A stretch of DNA of 11,111 nt from an uncultured Desulfobacterales bacterium (GTDB lineage Bacteria; Desulfobacterota; Desulfobacteria; Desulfobacterales; JAFDCJ01), in the NCBI GenBank assembly GCA_945787595.1, contig CALZJV010000362.1, positions 1 to 11,111 of the forward strand. Reading direction: 5' to 3'. The position numbers and the translations under genes are program-made. Within the stretch, counting starts at the first letter, position 1; every line of letters starts with the position of its first letter. The notes under the pieces are model-generated. The model searched no databases. It saw only the letters and a list, made by a program, of their open reading frames with translations, and was not told the DNA's origin. Shown here piece by piece: positions 1 to 6,320 of this stretch.

Positions 1-30
1 TGACACCTGACACCTCTTATGAAGCTTCAT
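1..30. repeat. Spacer repeat TGACACCT plus 12-bp palindrome
   Basis: The window opens with TGACACCTGACACCT, the same unit family that appears as TGACACCTGAAACC at 4309-4336. Directly after it, ATGAAGCTTCAT (19-30) is a perfect 12-bp palindrome. Both lie downstream of the last gene of the transporter operon. I see no U-tract that would make this an intrinsic terminator in either direction. It is most likely dispersed intergenic repeat material; the left end is cut by the window. Confidence 0.45.
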
Positions 31-37
31 TTATTTA

Positions 38-109
38 GACAGGATTTACAGGATTATCAGGATTTTTTTGGTTTAGTATATTTATCCTGTCCATCCTGTT
101 GATCCTGTC
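38..109. repeat. Imperfect inverted repeat with 9-nt periodic arms
   Basis: The left arm (38-63) reads as three 9-nt units around ACAGGAT: GACAGGATT, TACAGGATT, ATCAGGAT. The right arm (84-109) is its reverse complement with 5 mismatches out of 26, again in 9-nt steps (ATCCTGTCC, ATCCTGTTG, ATCCTGTC). The loop is 20 nt and AT-rich. Related pieces occur at 4666-4692 (degenerate right arm) and 8097-8106 (GACAGGATTT), so this is a dispersed element. It sits just after the dpp-like operon and could fold in the mRNA 3' end, but no T-run follows the stem on the minus strand. Confidence 0.6.
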
Positions 110-211
110 AGAAAATTGTATATTTATGCCGTTAAGTTTTCTTTTTCGATTTGATCGGCCGTTTTTTTGGTCGGCGGCGGGGCTGAACCTTAAACCCGGA
201 ACCTTTGAACC

Positions 212-1186
212 TCATTGCGCCAGCAAATGACACGTTGCCCAATGCCCATCCTGTATGGAATGCGCCTTTGGCACTGTTTCTCTGCAAACCGCCATTACAT
301 GGGGACAGCGGGTATGAAACCGGCATCCTTGCGGCGGATCGCTCAGGCTCGGCACGTTGCCCTCTAAAATAATTCTTTCTTTATCGGTATCGGGGTTAGG
401 AATCGGCATTGACGAAAACAGTGCCTGTGTATACGGATGTTGCGCCGACCGGAATATGTCGTCTCTTGACGCAAGTTCGACGATCTCACCCAGATAGAGA
501 ACCGCAATTCTGTCACTGATATGCTGCACGACGCCCAGGCCGTGGGAAATGAACATATAGGTCAAATCGTGCTTCGACTGCAGCTTCTTCAGCAGGTTTA
601 CGATCTGGGCCTGGACCGAAACATCCAGGGCAGAGGTTGGTTCGTCCAGAAACAACAATTTGGGGTTGAGCGATAGAGCGCGGGCCAAGGCCACGCGTTG
701 GGCCTGCCCTCCGCTGAGCTGGTGCGGGTAACGGCCCATATGCCCGCTGCCGAGCCCGACCTCTTCCAGCAACTCTTTGACCCGTTCCTTCAGCTTCTGT
801 CCCCGCAGTTCGGTGTGGGTCATCAAAGGCTCGCCGACCAGTTGATGGGTTTTCATCCGCGGGTTGAGGGAGTTAAAGGGATTTTGGAAGAGCATCTGCA
901 TTTTTTGGCGCTGCTCTCGAAGGGTTCTGCCATCCATTGCCATGATGTCCTGCCCTTCGAACAAAACCTGTCCTTTGGTGGATCGAATAAAGCGGGAAAT
1001 GCTGTTCGCCAGGGTCGTCTTCCCGCACCCGGACTCACCGACAATCCCCAGGGTTTTGCCCCGATGAATCTGCAGGTTGAAGTTTTCAAGAACCTGCACA
1101 CGTCGTTTACGCCGTCCAAAAAGACCTTTCGTAGAAACATATTCGACGCTAAGATCTTTAATATCAACCAGTACATCCGGGTTCAT
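212..1186 (-). CDS. dppF: ABC peptide/nickel-type importer, ATP-binding protein (DppF/OppF family)
   Basis: This is the second ATPase of a peptide/nickel-type (PepT) ABC importer. It hydrolyses ATP at the cytoplasmic face of the membrane together with the DppD-like ATPase. It has 324 residues, close to E. coli DppF (334). Visible motifs: Walker A GESGCGKTT at 50-58, Q-loop FQNP at 100-103, signature LSGGQ at 147-151, Walker B LLFLDEP at 167-173 and H-loop His205. The C-terminal oligopeptide extension has HPYTQ near 240-244 and Cys288, Cys294, Cys301 and Cys319, the pattern that holds an iron-sulfur cluster in some relatives. Oddity: the residue after His205 is Gly (SHGLGVV) where the family nearly always has Asp. 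The ATG at 1186 lies 2 nt after the stop of the upstream ATPase gene. Substrate cannot be read from this subunit; dipeptide, oligopeptide or nickel are all possible. Confidence 0.93.
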   Translation of the reverse strand: MNPDVLVDIKDLSVEYVSTKGLFGRRKRRVQVLENFNLQIHRGKTLGIVGESGCGKTTLANSISRFIRSTKGQVLFEGQDIMAMDGRTLREQRQKMQMLFQNPFNSLNPRMKTHQLVGEPLMTHTELRGQKLKERVKELLEEVGLGSGHMGRYPHQLSGGQAQRVALARALSLNPKLLFLDEPTSALDVSVQAQIVNLLKKLQSKHDLTYMFISHGLGVVQHISDRIAVLYLGEIVELASRDDIFRSAQHPYTQALFSSMPIPNPDTDKERIILEGNVPSLSDPPQGCRFHTRCPHVMAVCRETVPKAHSIQDGHWATCHLLAQ

Positions 1187-1188
1187 TA

Positions 1189-2163
1189 TTAATTCCCGCC
1201 CTCATATAAATGACAGGCCGCCTGATGGCTGTCATTGAATTTGACATTGAATGGATTCGTTGATTTACAGATCTCCAAACGCACTGAACAACGGGTTTCA
1301 AACGGGCAGCCCTCGATCTGTTCAAAGTTTGTCGGCACCGATCCTGGAATGACGTTGAGGTCCTGGCCCCATTTATTGGGATTGGGCAGGGATGCCAGCA
1401 GCTGCCGGGTATAAGGATGCTTGGTGTGGTGGAAAATATCGCAGGCCGTACCGCGCTCAATAATCTCTCCCAGATAGAAAACAGCAACCGCATCACAGGT
1501 CTCAGCCACCACACCCAGGTCATGCGTAATCAAAATAATGGTAACTCCGCGCTCGTGCCTTAGCCTGACCAATAAATCCAGGATCTGGGATTGGATGGTT
1601 ACATCGAGAGCAGAAGTGGGTTCATCGGCAATGATCAGGTCCGGCTCCGCCGAGAGAGCCATGGCGATCATGGCTCGCTGCTGCATGCCGCCCGACAGTT
1701 CATGGGGATACCGATTCAGGATGCTTTCAGGGGCGGGAAGTCCTAACTCGCCAAGCAACTCTATCGCCCGCTGGCGGCGGCCATTGTCATAGGCGATCTT
1801 GTGGTGTTTCATGATCCCTAAGAGCTGCTGACCGATCGTAAAGACGGGGTTGAGTGCGGCCGCTGGGTCCTGAAACACCATGGCGATGCGTCGGCCTCGC
1901 AGAAGGCGCATCTCTTGTTCACTCTTTTTCAGGAGATCTTCGCCCCGGAAGAAGATTCGCCCGCCGGTGATGATACCCGGCGGCGGGACCAGCTGCAGGA
2001 TCGCTTTTCCCGTGGCGGTTTTTCCGCAACCCGATTCACCGACTATGCCATAGATCTGGCCTGGACTGATTTCAAAACTGACCCGGTTGACGGCCCGAAC
2101 ATTTCCATGGGGTGTCGGAAAGACCACCTGCAAATCAGCGACCATCAGCAAGGGCTCGGTCAT
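1189..2163 (-). CDS. dppD: ABC peptide/nickel-type importer, ATP-binding protein (DppD/OppD family)
   Basis: First ATPase of the importer, 324 residues (E. coli DppD is 327). Walker A GESGCGKT at 42-49, Q-loop VFQDP at 96-100, signature LSGGMQQR at 156-163, Walker B LIIADEP at 176-182 and H-loop His204 are all intact. The C-terminal extension has Cys286, Cys292, Cys299 and Cys317, the four-cysteine pattern known to bind a [4Fe-4S] cluster in a DppD homologue. The open frame continues upstream to 2562, but that part is read out of frame through the permease gene. The ATG at 2163 gives the family-typical N-terminus (MTEPLLMVADLQV), overlaps the permease stop by one base (TAATG) and has GAGGAG about 10 nt upstream. 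The overlap implies translational coupling. Confidence 0.95.
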   Translation of the reverse strand: MTEPLLMVADLQVVFPTPHGNVRAVNRVSFEISPGQIYGIVGESGCGKTATGKAILQLVPPPGIITGGRIFFRGEDLLKKSEQEMRLLRGRRIAMVFQDPAAALNPVFTIGQQLLGIMKHHKIAYDNGRRQRAIELLGELGLPAPESILNRYPHELSGGMQQRAMIAMALSAEPDLIIADEPTSALDVTIQSQILDLLVRLRHERGVTIILITHDLGVVAETCDAVAVFYLGEIIERGTACDIFHHTKHPYTRQLLASLPNPNKWGQDLNVIPGSVPTNFEQIEGCPFETRCSVRLEICKSTNPFNVKFNDSHQAACHLYEGGN

Positions 2164-3077
2164 TAATGGGTTTCTCCTCGTGTGCGCGGATTGGTCACCA
2201 GTTGAATGCCGTCTCCCAGAAGATTGAAGGCCATGATCGTCAGAAACAATGCCAGTCCGGGGAAGGTGGCGATCCACCACCGACCGTTTTGGATGTAGAT
2301 CCGTCCTTCCGAAATCATGGCACCCCAGTCGGCTGTCGGGGGAGGAACACCAAGCCCCAGAAAGCTCAGACCGCTGACGTAAATAATTGCCAGGCCCAGG
2401 TCTAGCGTCCCTTGTACCAGGACGGGCGTAATGATATTGGGAACGATGTGCCGGCCCAGGATCGTGAAGTCTTTGACGCCGATGCCCCAGGCGGCTTTGA
2501 CAAAGTCGCGCCCTCGCACGGATAAGGCCTGTGCCCTGGCCAAACGTGTGTACCAGGGCCACCAGACCAGTGTGATGGCGATAATCGCATTCACCAGGCT
2601 GGGATCCATAACCACCGCCACCATCATGGCCAGCAACAGCGGTGGAAACGCCAGAAAGATATCGGTGACCCGCATGATCAGTTCATCCACCCAGCCGCCG
2701 AAATAGCCCGCCAGGCCACCCAGAATCGTCCCGATGATGGCGGCGATCCCGACGATGGCAAACGCGGCGGTCATGCCAACCCTGGTTCCATAAATCACTC
2801 TTGAGAAGACATCCCGTCCCAGGGAGCCGGTACCAAAAAGATGCTCCGAGCTGGGTGGTTTGAGCCTGTTGACGATATTGGGCTCGCCGCGCCCTTCGTT
2901 CGGATACGGGGCGATCCATGGTGCCAATACCGCTACGGCCACCATGAAAAGAATAAAGATCAAGCTGATGACGGCGATTTTATCACGGCGGAAATACCAG
3001 ACGGTTGATCCCGGCCTGGCCTTCAGGAGGGCCGGAGGACGTCCCAGTAATCGGCCGATAATGTCCAAGAATCCCAT
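2163..3077 (-). CDS. dppC: ABC peptide/nickel-type importer, permease (DppC/OppC family)
   Basis: Second transmembrane subunit of the importer, 304 residues (E. coli DppC is 300). A cytoplasmic N-terminus is followed by a first membrane helix at about 33-55. Then comes the conserved DppC segment HLFGTGSLGRDVFSRVIYG (79-97). Further helices lie at about 99-127, 138-157, 218-247 and 275-297. The cytoplasmic EAA loop that docks on the ATPases is at about 190-214 (FVKAAWGIGVKDFTILGRHI). The ATG at 3077 follows the DppB-like stop by 2 nt (TGAGGATG). Its ribosome binding site, GGAGGAAGAGGGGG, is encoded in the glycine-rich last codons of the upstream permease. Its stop overlaps the start of the ATPase gene. 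Confidence 0.95.
   Translation of the reverse strand: MGFLDIIGRLLGRPPALLKARPGSTVWYFRRDKIAVISLIFILFMVAVAVLAPWIAPYPNEGRGEPNIVNRLKPPSSEHLFGTGSLGRDVFSRVIYGTRVGMTAAFAIVGIAAIIGTILGGLAGYFGGWVDELIMRVTDIFLAFPPLLLAMMVAVVMDPSLVNAIIAITLVWWPWYTRLARAQALSVRGRDFVKAAWGIGVKDFTILGRHIVPNIITPVLVQGTLDLGLAIIYVSGLSFLGLGVPPPTADWGAMISEGRIYIQNGRWWIATFPGLALFLTIMAFNLLGDGIQLVTNPRTRGETH
2174..2179 (-). promoter_or_regulatory. Ribosome binding site setting the dppD start
   Basis: On the minus strand GAGGAG lies 10 nt before the ATG at 2163, inside the last codons of the permease gene. It is the reason for choosing 2163 rather than the far-upstream start at 2562 for the ATPase. Confidence 0.6.
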
Positions 3078-3079
3078 CC

Positions 3080-4120
3080 TCAGCTTCCCCCTCTTCCTCC
3101 GCCCAGACGGACTCGGGGATCCAATGCCGCCTGGATGATATCCACGGCCAGATTGACGGCAATATAAATAAAGGTCACAATGATGGTGACGCCAAAGACC
3201 ACAAAAATATCACTGTTCAAGATCGCATCGGCCATGTAGCTGCCGATACCCGGCCAGGTAAAGACAATCTCGACAAAAACGGCACCGGTAATCAGAAATG
3301 CAAACTCCAATCCGACGATGGTCAGGGTCGGCAGGATGCCGTTTTTGAGTGCGAGCTTGAACAGAATCTCTCTTTCTTTCAGCCCGGCCGCCCTGGCGGC
3401 GGTGACATATGTCTCCGAAAGCACATCTATCATGGAGGCCCGGGTCATTCGAAGCGCGATGGCGGTAGGATAGGGAGCCAAGACGATAACAGGCATAATC
3501 ATATGCCAGACAACATCGCGCCAGGCCACCCAGTTGCCTGTGACTGCAGCATCGACCAGGTAAAATCCGGTCATTCTTTCAATGGGATGATTCAGCATGA
3601 TGTCCTGGCTGATACGTCCTCCCAATGGCAGCCATCCCAGATAGAGGAAAAACATCAACTGCAGCAGTAGCGCCAGCCAGAAATGAGGTAAAGACACACC
3701 GCCGATGCCCGCCACCCGGCTCACTTGATCAAAGATCTGTCCCCGCTGGGCCGCCCCCAGTACGCCGGCAGGCACACCCAGGATGAAAGACACAAGCAAG
3801 GCAACGATCACAAGCTCCATGGTTGCCGGCAGTTTTATCTTGATGTCCTCCAGGATGGGACGCTTGGTCCGGACGGAAAATCCGAATTCCCCTTTGAAGA
3901 TACGGAAGACATAATTTGCGAACTGAACGGGTATCGCATCATTGAGACCCAATTCCTGACGGACCTTTTCAACCTCCTCAAGACTGGCCCTGGGTCCGGT
4001 GAAAAGCCTTGCCGGATCCCCTGGGACGACCTGCGACACCATGAAGGTGATCATGAGCACTCCCACGATCACAAGCACCCCGAGTCCCAGACGGCGTAAT
4101 AAATATTCTCCGATACTCAT
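3080..4120 (-). CDS. dppB: ABC peptide/nickel-type importer, permease (DppB/OppB family)
   Basis: First gene of the operon: a 346-residue inner-membrane permease (E. coli DppB is 339). The N-terminal helix at about 9-31 runs into VVPGDPAR (31-38), a hallmark of this family. A periplasmic stretch (about 40-97) follows, then helices at about 98-124, 134-161, 205-225, 262-285 and 305-332. The EAA loop is at about 229-254 (TYVTAARAAGLKEREILFKL). The protein ends with DPRVRLGGGRGGS, where DPR is typical of the family. The start is ATG at 4120, preceded by a G-rich ribosome binding site (GGGGGTAGGGG). No gene for a periplasmic binding protein lies upstream or downstream inside the window, so the substrate-capturing subunit must be encoded elsewhere. 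Expression is probably from the sigma-54 promoter about 265 bp upstream. Confidence 0.95.
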   Translation of the reverse strand: MSIGEYLLRRLGLGVLVIVGVLMITFMVSQVVPGDPARLFTGPRASLEEVEKVRQELGLNDAIPVQFANYVFRIFKGEFGFSVRTKRPILEDIKIKLPATMELVIVALLVSFILGVPAGVLGAAQRGQIFDQVSRVAGIGGVSLPHFWLALLLQLMFFLYLGWLPLGGRISQDIMLNHPIERMTGFYLVDAAVTGNWVAWRDVVWHMIMPVIVLAPYPTAIALRMTRASMIDVLSETYVTAARAAGLKEREILFKLALKNGILPTLTIVGLEFAFLITGAVFVEIVFTWPGIGSYMADAILNSDIFVVFGVTIIVTFIYIAVNLAVDIIQAALDPRVRLGGGRGGS

Positions 4121-4263
4121 GAACCCCTACCCCCAGGTGACGCTTCCGGTTTATAACCTCCAGCCTCAAAGGGCCGGATCAGTTCTGATGTAAAGTGTTG
4201 AAAATTCTCATATCGAGGCTCTTAATTTTTGTCCTATTTTTATTCTTCTTGATGAGTGTAAGC

Positions 4264-4336
4264 TTTCAGGTGTCAGTGTTCAGGATATGCTATTGCGTCT
4301 ACCTTTCCTGACACCTGAAACCTGACACCTGAAACC
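4264..4336. repeat. 13-bp inverted repeat and TGACACCTGAAACC tandem in the leader
   Basis: TTTCAGGTGTCAG (4264-4276) is the exact reverse complement of CTGACACCTGAAA (4308-4320), with a 31-nt loop. The right arm continues as two exact 14-nt units TGACACCTGAAACC (4309-4322 and 4323-4336). The same unit family is at the left edge of the window. The element falls in the predicted 5' leader of the importer mRNA, so it could form a 13-bp RNA stem. There is no T-tract after it on the minus strand, so it does not look like a classic terminator or attenuator. Confidence 0.65.
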
Positions 4337-4383
4337 AAATTCGCGGAACAAAAACGGTTTAATGCCATATAACCTGCCTAAAA

Positions 4384-4398
4384 GCAAGGCATGTGCCA
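4384..4398 (-). promoter_or_regulatory. Sigma-54 (-24/-12) promoter for the dppBCDF-like operon
   Basis: On the minus strand the sequence is TGGCAC-ATGCC-TTGC, an exact match to the sigma-54 consensus TGGCAC-N5-TTGC, with invariant GG and GC doublets at the right spacing. The predicted transcription start is near 4372, about 250 nt before the first permease ATG (4120). The next gene upstream on the same strand encodes a sigma-54-dependent activator. Both the match and the context are seen directly; use of the site in the cell is inferred. Confidence 0.85.
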
Positions 4399-4475
4399 GA
4401 TGATTCTAATTTTAAAAATCCCAATGATTTCTGCTATATATAAGAATGACCGGATCAAACTTCGATATCCGGGAT

Positions 4476-4491
4476 GATTCATTTTTGAGTA
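4476..4491. promoter_or_regulatory. Candidate upstream activator site, copy 1 (proximal)
   Basis: GATTCATTTTTGAGTA is a degenerate dyad (GATTCA / TGAGTA around TTTT). Its first 15 bases match copy 2 at 4543-4557 at 13 of 15 positions. It lies about 104-119 bp upstream of the predicted sigma-54 start, a normal distance for an enhancer site. Binding by the neighbouring regulator is inference. Confidence 0.4.
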
Positions 4492-4510
4492 CAGATTTTG
4501 CTTACGGAAA

Positions 4511-4528
4511 TTATATTGAAGAATATAA
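4511..4528. promoter_or_regulatory. AT-rich palindrome between the two dyads
   Basis: TTATATT-GAAG-AATATAA is a perfect 7-bp inverted repeat with a 4-nt centre. It sits between the two candidate activator sites, about 140-155 bp upstream of the predicted transcription start. It could be an additional protein site or a flexible segment; AT-rich palindromes also arise by chance. Confidence 0.3.
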
Positions 4529-4542
4529 GCGAGTTAAATATT

Positions 4543-4558
4543 GATACATTTTTGAATC
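4543..4558. promoter_or_regulatory. Candidate upstream activator site, copy 2 (distal)
   Basis: GATACATTTTTGAATC is a near-perfect dyad: GATACA and TGAATC are inverted repeats at 5 of 6 positions around TTTT. It matches copy 1, lies 67 bp from it, and is about 171-186 bp upstream of the predicted start. Paired dyads upstream of a -24/-12 promoter are the usual arrangement for sigma-54 activators. The binding protein is inferred. Confidence 0.45.
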
Positions 4559-4613
4559 GGAACAAATAGATTACCGTAGCGCCAATGTCGATCGCACCGC
4601 AGACACTTGAGTC

Positions 4614-4659
4614 GGATCACTTTTGTCCCTCCAAATGCGGGCAAGCGGGGAAGTGATCC
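4614..4659. repeat. 9-bp inverted repeat downstream of the regulator gene
   Basis: GGATCACTT (4614-4622) and AAGTGATCC (4651-4659) are perfect inverted repeats with a 28-nt centre. The stem can be extended by CCC/GGG pairing across a TTGT bulge. It starts about 60 nt past the regulator stop on the minus strand. It may fold in the regulator mRNA 3' end, but there is no T-run. A remote protein-binding site is the alternative. Confidence 0.4.
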
Positions 4660-4665
4660 AAGAAA

Positions 4666-4692
4666 ATCATGAAAATCTTGTTGATCCTGTCA
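4666..4692. repeat. Degenerate copy of the 9-nt periodic repeat
   Basis: ATCATGAAA, ATCTTGTTG and ATCCTGTCA follow in register and align with the right arm of the inverted repeat at 84-109. The last 12 bases (TTGATCCTGTCA) are identical. It lies 28 nt beyond the regulator stop. The position, after the end of a gene as in the first copy, suggests a dispersed 3'-intergenic element. Confidence 0.5.
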
Positions 4693-4719
4693 AAAAGAAA
4701 AATACAAAATCGAATCCAT

Positions 4720-6165
4720 TCATTTTTTTAACATCGCCGACCGGTTAAGCCCGTACTTCTGCATCTTGCGTACCACCGTGGCATGACTCACACCTAATAC
4801 CGCCGCCATGGCACGGGTGGTCCTGCACTGGGCCCTGGCAGTTTTGAAAAGATCCCGCTCGACTTTTTGAACGGCATCGGCCAGTCTGAGTAGCTTTATT
4901 GATTTTTTAACCTGCCGATTGGCTGCCGGTTCATTTTGAGGAAGACTTTCAGCGATAAAATCATCCAGCACCTCGGATTCGCACATTACTGCTGCACGCT
5001 TGAGGATATTCTTCAACTCGCGCACATTTCCGGGAAATGAATACTGCAGGAGAGCGGCATATCCCTTTTGAGATATTCGCTTTTTCTGATGATACGCTTC
5101 ATTATACTTCTTCAAATAATGATTAACGAGCTCGAGGATATCCGCCGGTCGCTCCGCAAGAGTGGGTATTTTCACCGTAAAAGTGTTTAATCGATACAGC
5201 AGGTCCTGGCGAAATTTGCCCTCGCGCCCGCGCTTTTCCAGATTCCTGTTGGTGGCGGCGATTACCATGCAGTCGATCATATGGGACCGGGTGCCTCCCA
5301 GGCGGATGATTTGATGGTCATCCAGATATTTCAGAAGCTTGGCCTGTAACGGTAGGGGCAGGTCACCGATTTCATCCAGGAAAAGAACGCCCCGATGGGC
5401 CAGCTCAAATAGCCCGGCTTTACCCTGCTCGCTCGCCCCGGTAAAGGCGCCCTTTTCATATCCGAAGAGCTCCGCCTCTAGCAGCGTTTCCGGCAATGCG
5501 GCGCAATTAATCTGGATGAGCGGGTTATTTTTGCGGTTGCAATTCTGGTGAATGAACTTTGCCAGCAGACCTTTTCCCGTACCGGATTTTCCCAGTAGTA
5601 AAACATTGGATGCTTCAACACGGGCCAGCTTCAAAGCCGCATCCATGATCTGCCGCATTTCCTTGCTTTCGGCCACAATTCCCTGAGCTTTAAAATCAAG
5701 AACACTTTTCCAAATCAACTCATCCTTGAATTTTTCCGCAATCATCCGCGACTGCTCGAGTTGTTCTCTCAGCGTGTTTAGTTGGGTCACATCGCGTTCA
5801 TTCACCACGATGTAGGCAATATCACCCCGATCATCAAAAGACGGTGTGCCGGTATAAAGCAATAATTTATTGGTTTTCTTGGTCTTTTCATAAATGGTTA
5901 CCTGTTCGCGCCTTGTCAGAACCTCGGGGGATATGGCCCGATCAAACAAGCCTTCAGCCACCAGTTCGATCACTTTTTTTCCAATGACATCTTGGGCTTT
6001 GATCGCATTCAGCAATTCGGCCGCTTTGTTGATATTCAACACCCGGGTTTCATGATCCAGAACCCAGATCCCGTCGGCCGAACAGTCCAGAATCAGGTTA
6101 AATTGCCGGTTCAGCTCTTCATACGACAGCAGGCATTGATCAATATCCTTTACATTGTCATTCAC
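4720..6165 (-). CDS. PAS-domain sigma-54-dependent activator with TyrR-like HTH
   Basis: A 481-residue bacterial enhancer-binding protein. Residues about 15-130 form a PAS domain (FNLILDCSADGIWVLD opening, RDVTQL at the end) that likely senses a ligand. A linker coiled coil (about 130-150) follows. The AAA+ core spans about 160-395, with Walker A GKSGTGKG (192-199), the sigma-54 contact loop GAFTGA (239-244), Walker B LFLDE (261-265), a FRQDLLYRLN arginine-finger region (318-327) and PGNVREL (378-384). The C-terminal HTH (about 446-472, TTRAMAAVLGVSHATVVRKM) resembles the TyrR-type rather than the usual Fis-type domain. There is no receiver domain, so control is probably by a small molecule, not phosphorylation. 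The start is GTG at 6165 with AAGGA 8 nt upstream. Its likely target is the sigma-54 promoter of the importer operon downstream. The effector is unknown. Confidence 0.95.
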   Translation of the reverse strand: MNDNVKDIDQCLLSYEELNRQFNLILDCSADGIWVLDHETRVLNINKAAELLNAIKAQDVIGKKVIELVAEGLFDRAISPEVLTRREQVTIYEKTKKTNKLLLYTGTPSFDDRGDIAYIVVNERDVTQLNTLREQLEQSRMIAEKFKDELIWKSVLDFKAQGIVAESKEMRQIMDAALKLARVEASNVLLLGKSGTGKGLLAKFIHQNCNRKNNPLIQINCAALPETLLEAELFGYEKGAFTGASEQGKAGLFELAHRGVLFLDEIGDLPLPLQAKLLKYLDDHQIIRLGGTRSHMIDCMVIAATNRNLEKRGREGKFRQDLLYRLNTFTVKIPTLAERPADILELVNHYLKKYNEAYHQKKRISQKGYAALLQYSFPGNVRELKNILKRAAVMCESEVLDDFIAESLPQNEPAANRQVKKSIKLLRLADAVQKVERDLFKTARAQCRTTRAMAAVLGVSHATVVRKMQKYGLNRSAMLKK

Positions 6166-6170
6166 CAGTC

Positions 6171-6200
6171 ACATCCTTAATCTATCCTTATCTATCCTTA
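6171..6200 (-). repeat. Tandem 10-nt repeat at the regulator start
   Basis: TCTATCCTTA occurs twice exactly at 6181-6200 and a third partial copy (ATCCTTAA) ends at 6180. On the minus strand this gives repeated TAAGGATAGA, one helical turn apart. The last TAAGGA serves as the ribosome binding site of the regulator gene. The array could be an autoregulatory site or offer repeated ribosome docking; it may also be slippage without function. Confidence 0.45.
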
Positions 6201-6222
6201 AAAATATATTCTCACACTGAAA

Positions 6223-6279
6223 ACCTGGTCCTCCCTCTCTCCGAGCTGTAGGCTCTACGGGCTGGAAGCAGGGCCAGGT
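6223..6279. repeat. REP-like hairpin element, copy 1
   Basis: The outer arms ACCTGGTCCT (6223-6232) and AGGGCCAGGT (6270-6279) pair over 10 bases with one G-T wobble. Inside, a second hairpin at 6241-6265 closes on the loop GCT with stem GTAG/CTAC. The 25-nt core differs from copy 2 at only two positions (6244 and 6263), which pair with each other. Confidence 0.6.
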
Positions 6280-6320
6280 CCGAGACAATCGGCTACGCCA
6301 AAAGAGATTAATTAAGAGAG

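Larger units (their letters stand above)
4121..4719. other. Non-coding control region of the importer operon
   Basis: This 599-nt gap between the regulator gene and the first permease gene, both on the minus strand, holds no plausible coding frame. Reading in the direction of transcription (right to left) it contains a degenerate 9-nt periodic repeat, a 9-bp inverted repeat, two similar dyads with an AT palindrome between them, a consensus sigma-54 promoter, and a leader of about 250 nt carrying a 13-bp inverted repeat. These are listed separately. Confidence 0.7.

Noticed and set aside
64..211. Intrinsic terminator after the importer operon
   Set aside because: T and A runs exist (61-69, 161-168), but no GC-rich stem is correctly placed before a T-tract on the minus strand.
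698..1192. Plus-strand frame of 164 residues opposite the DppF-like gene
   Set aside because: Antisense shadow of a strongly conserved ATPase.
1189..2562. A 457-residue version of the DppD-like ATPase starting at 2562
   Set aside because: The extra N-terminal 133 residues are the permease gene read in another frame. The ATG at 2163 has a ribosome binding site and the family-typical N-terminus.
4309..4336. CRISPR-like array
   Set aside because: The 14-nt units are directly adjacent with no spacers and only two copies.
4531..4545. IHF binding site between promoter and activator sites
   Set aside because: TAAATATTGATA resembles the reverse IHF consensus but the spacing is one base short.
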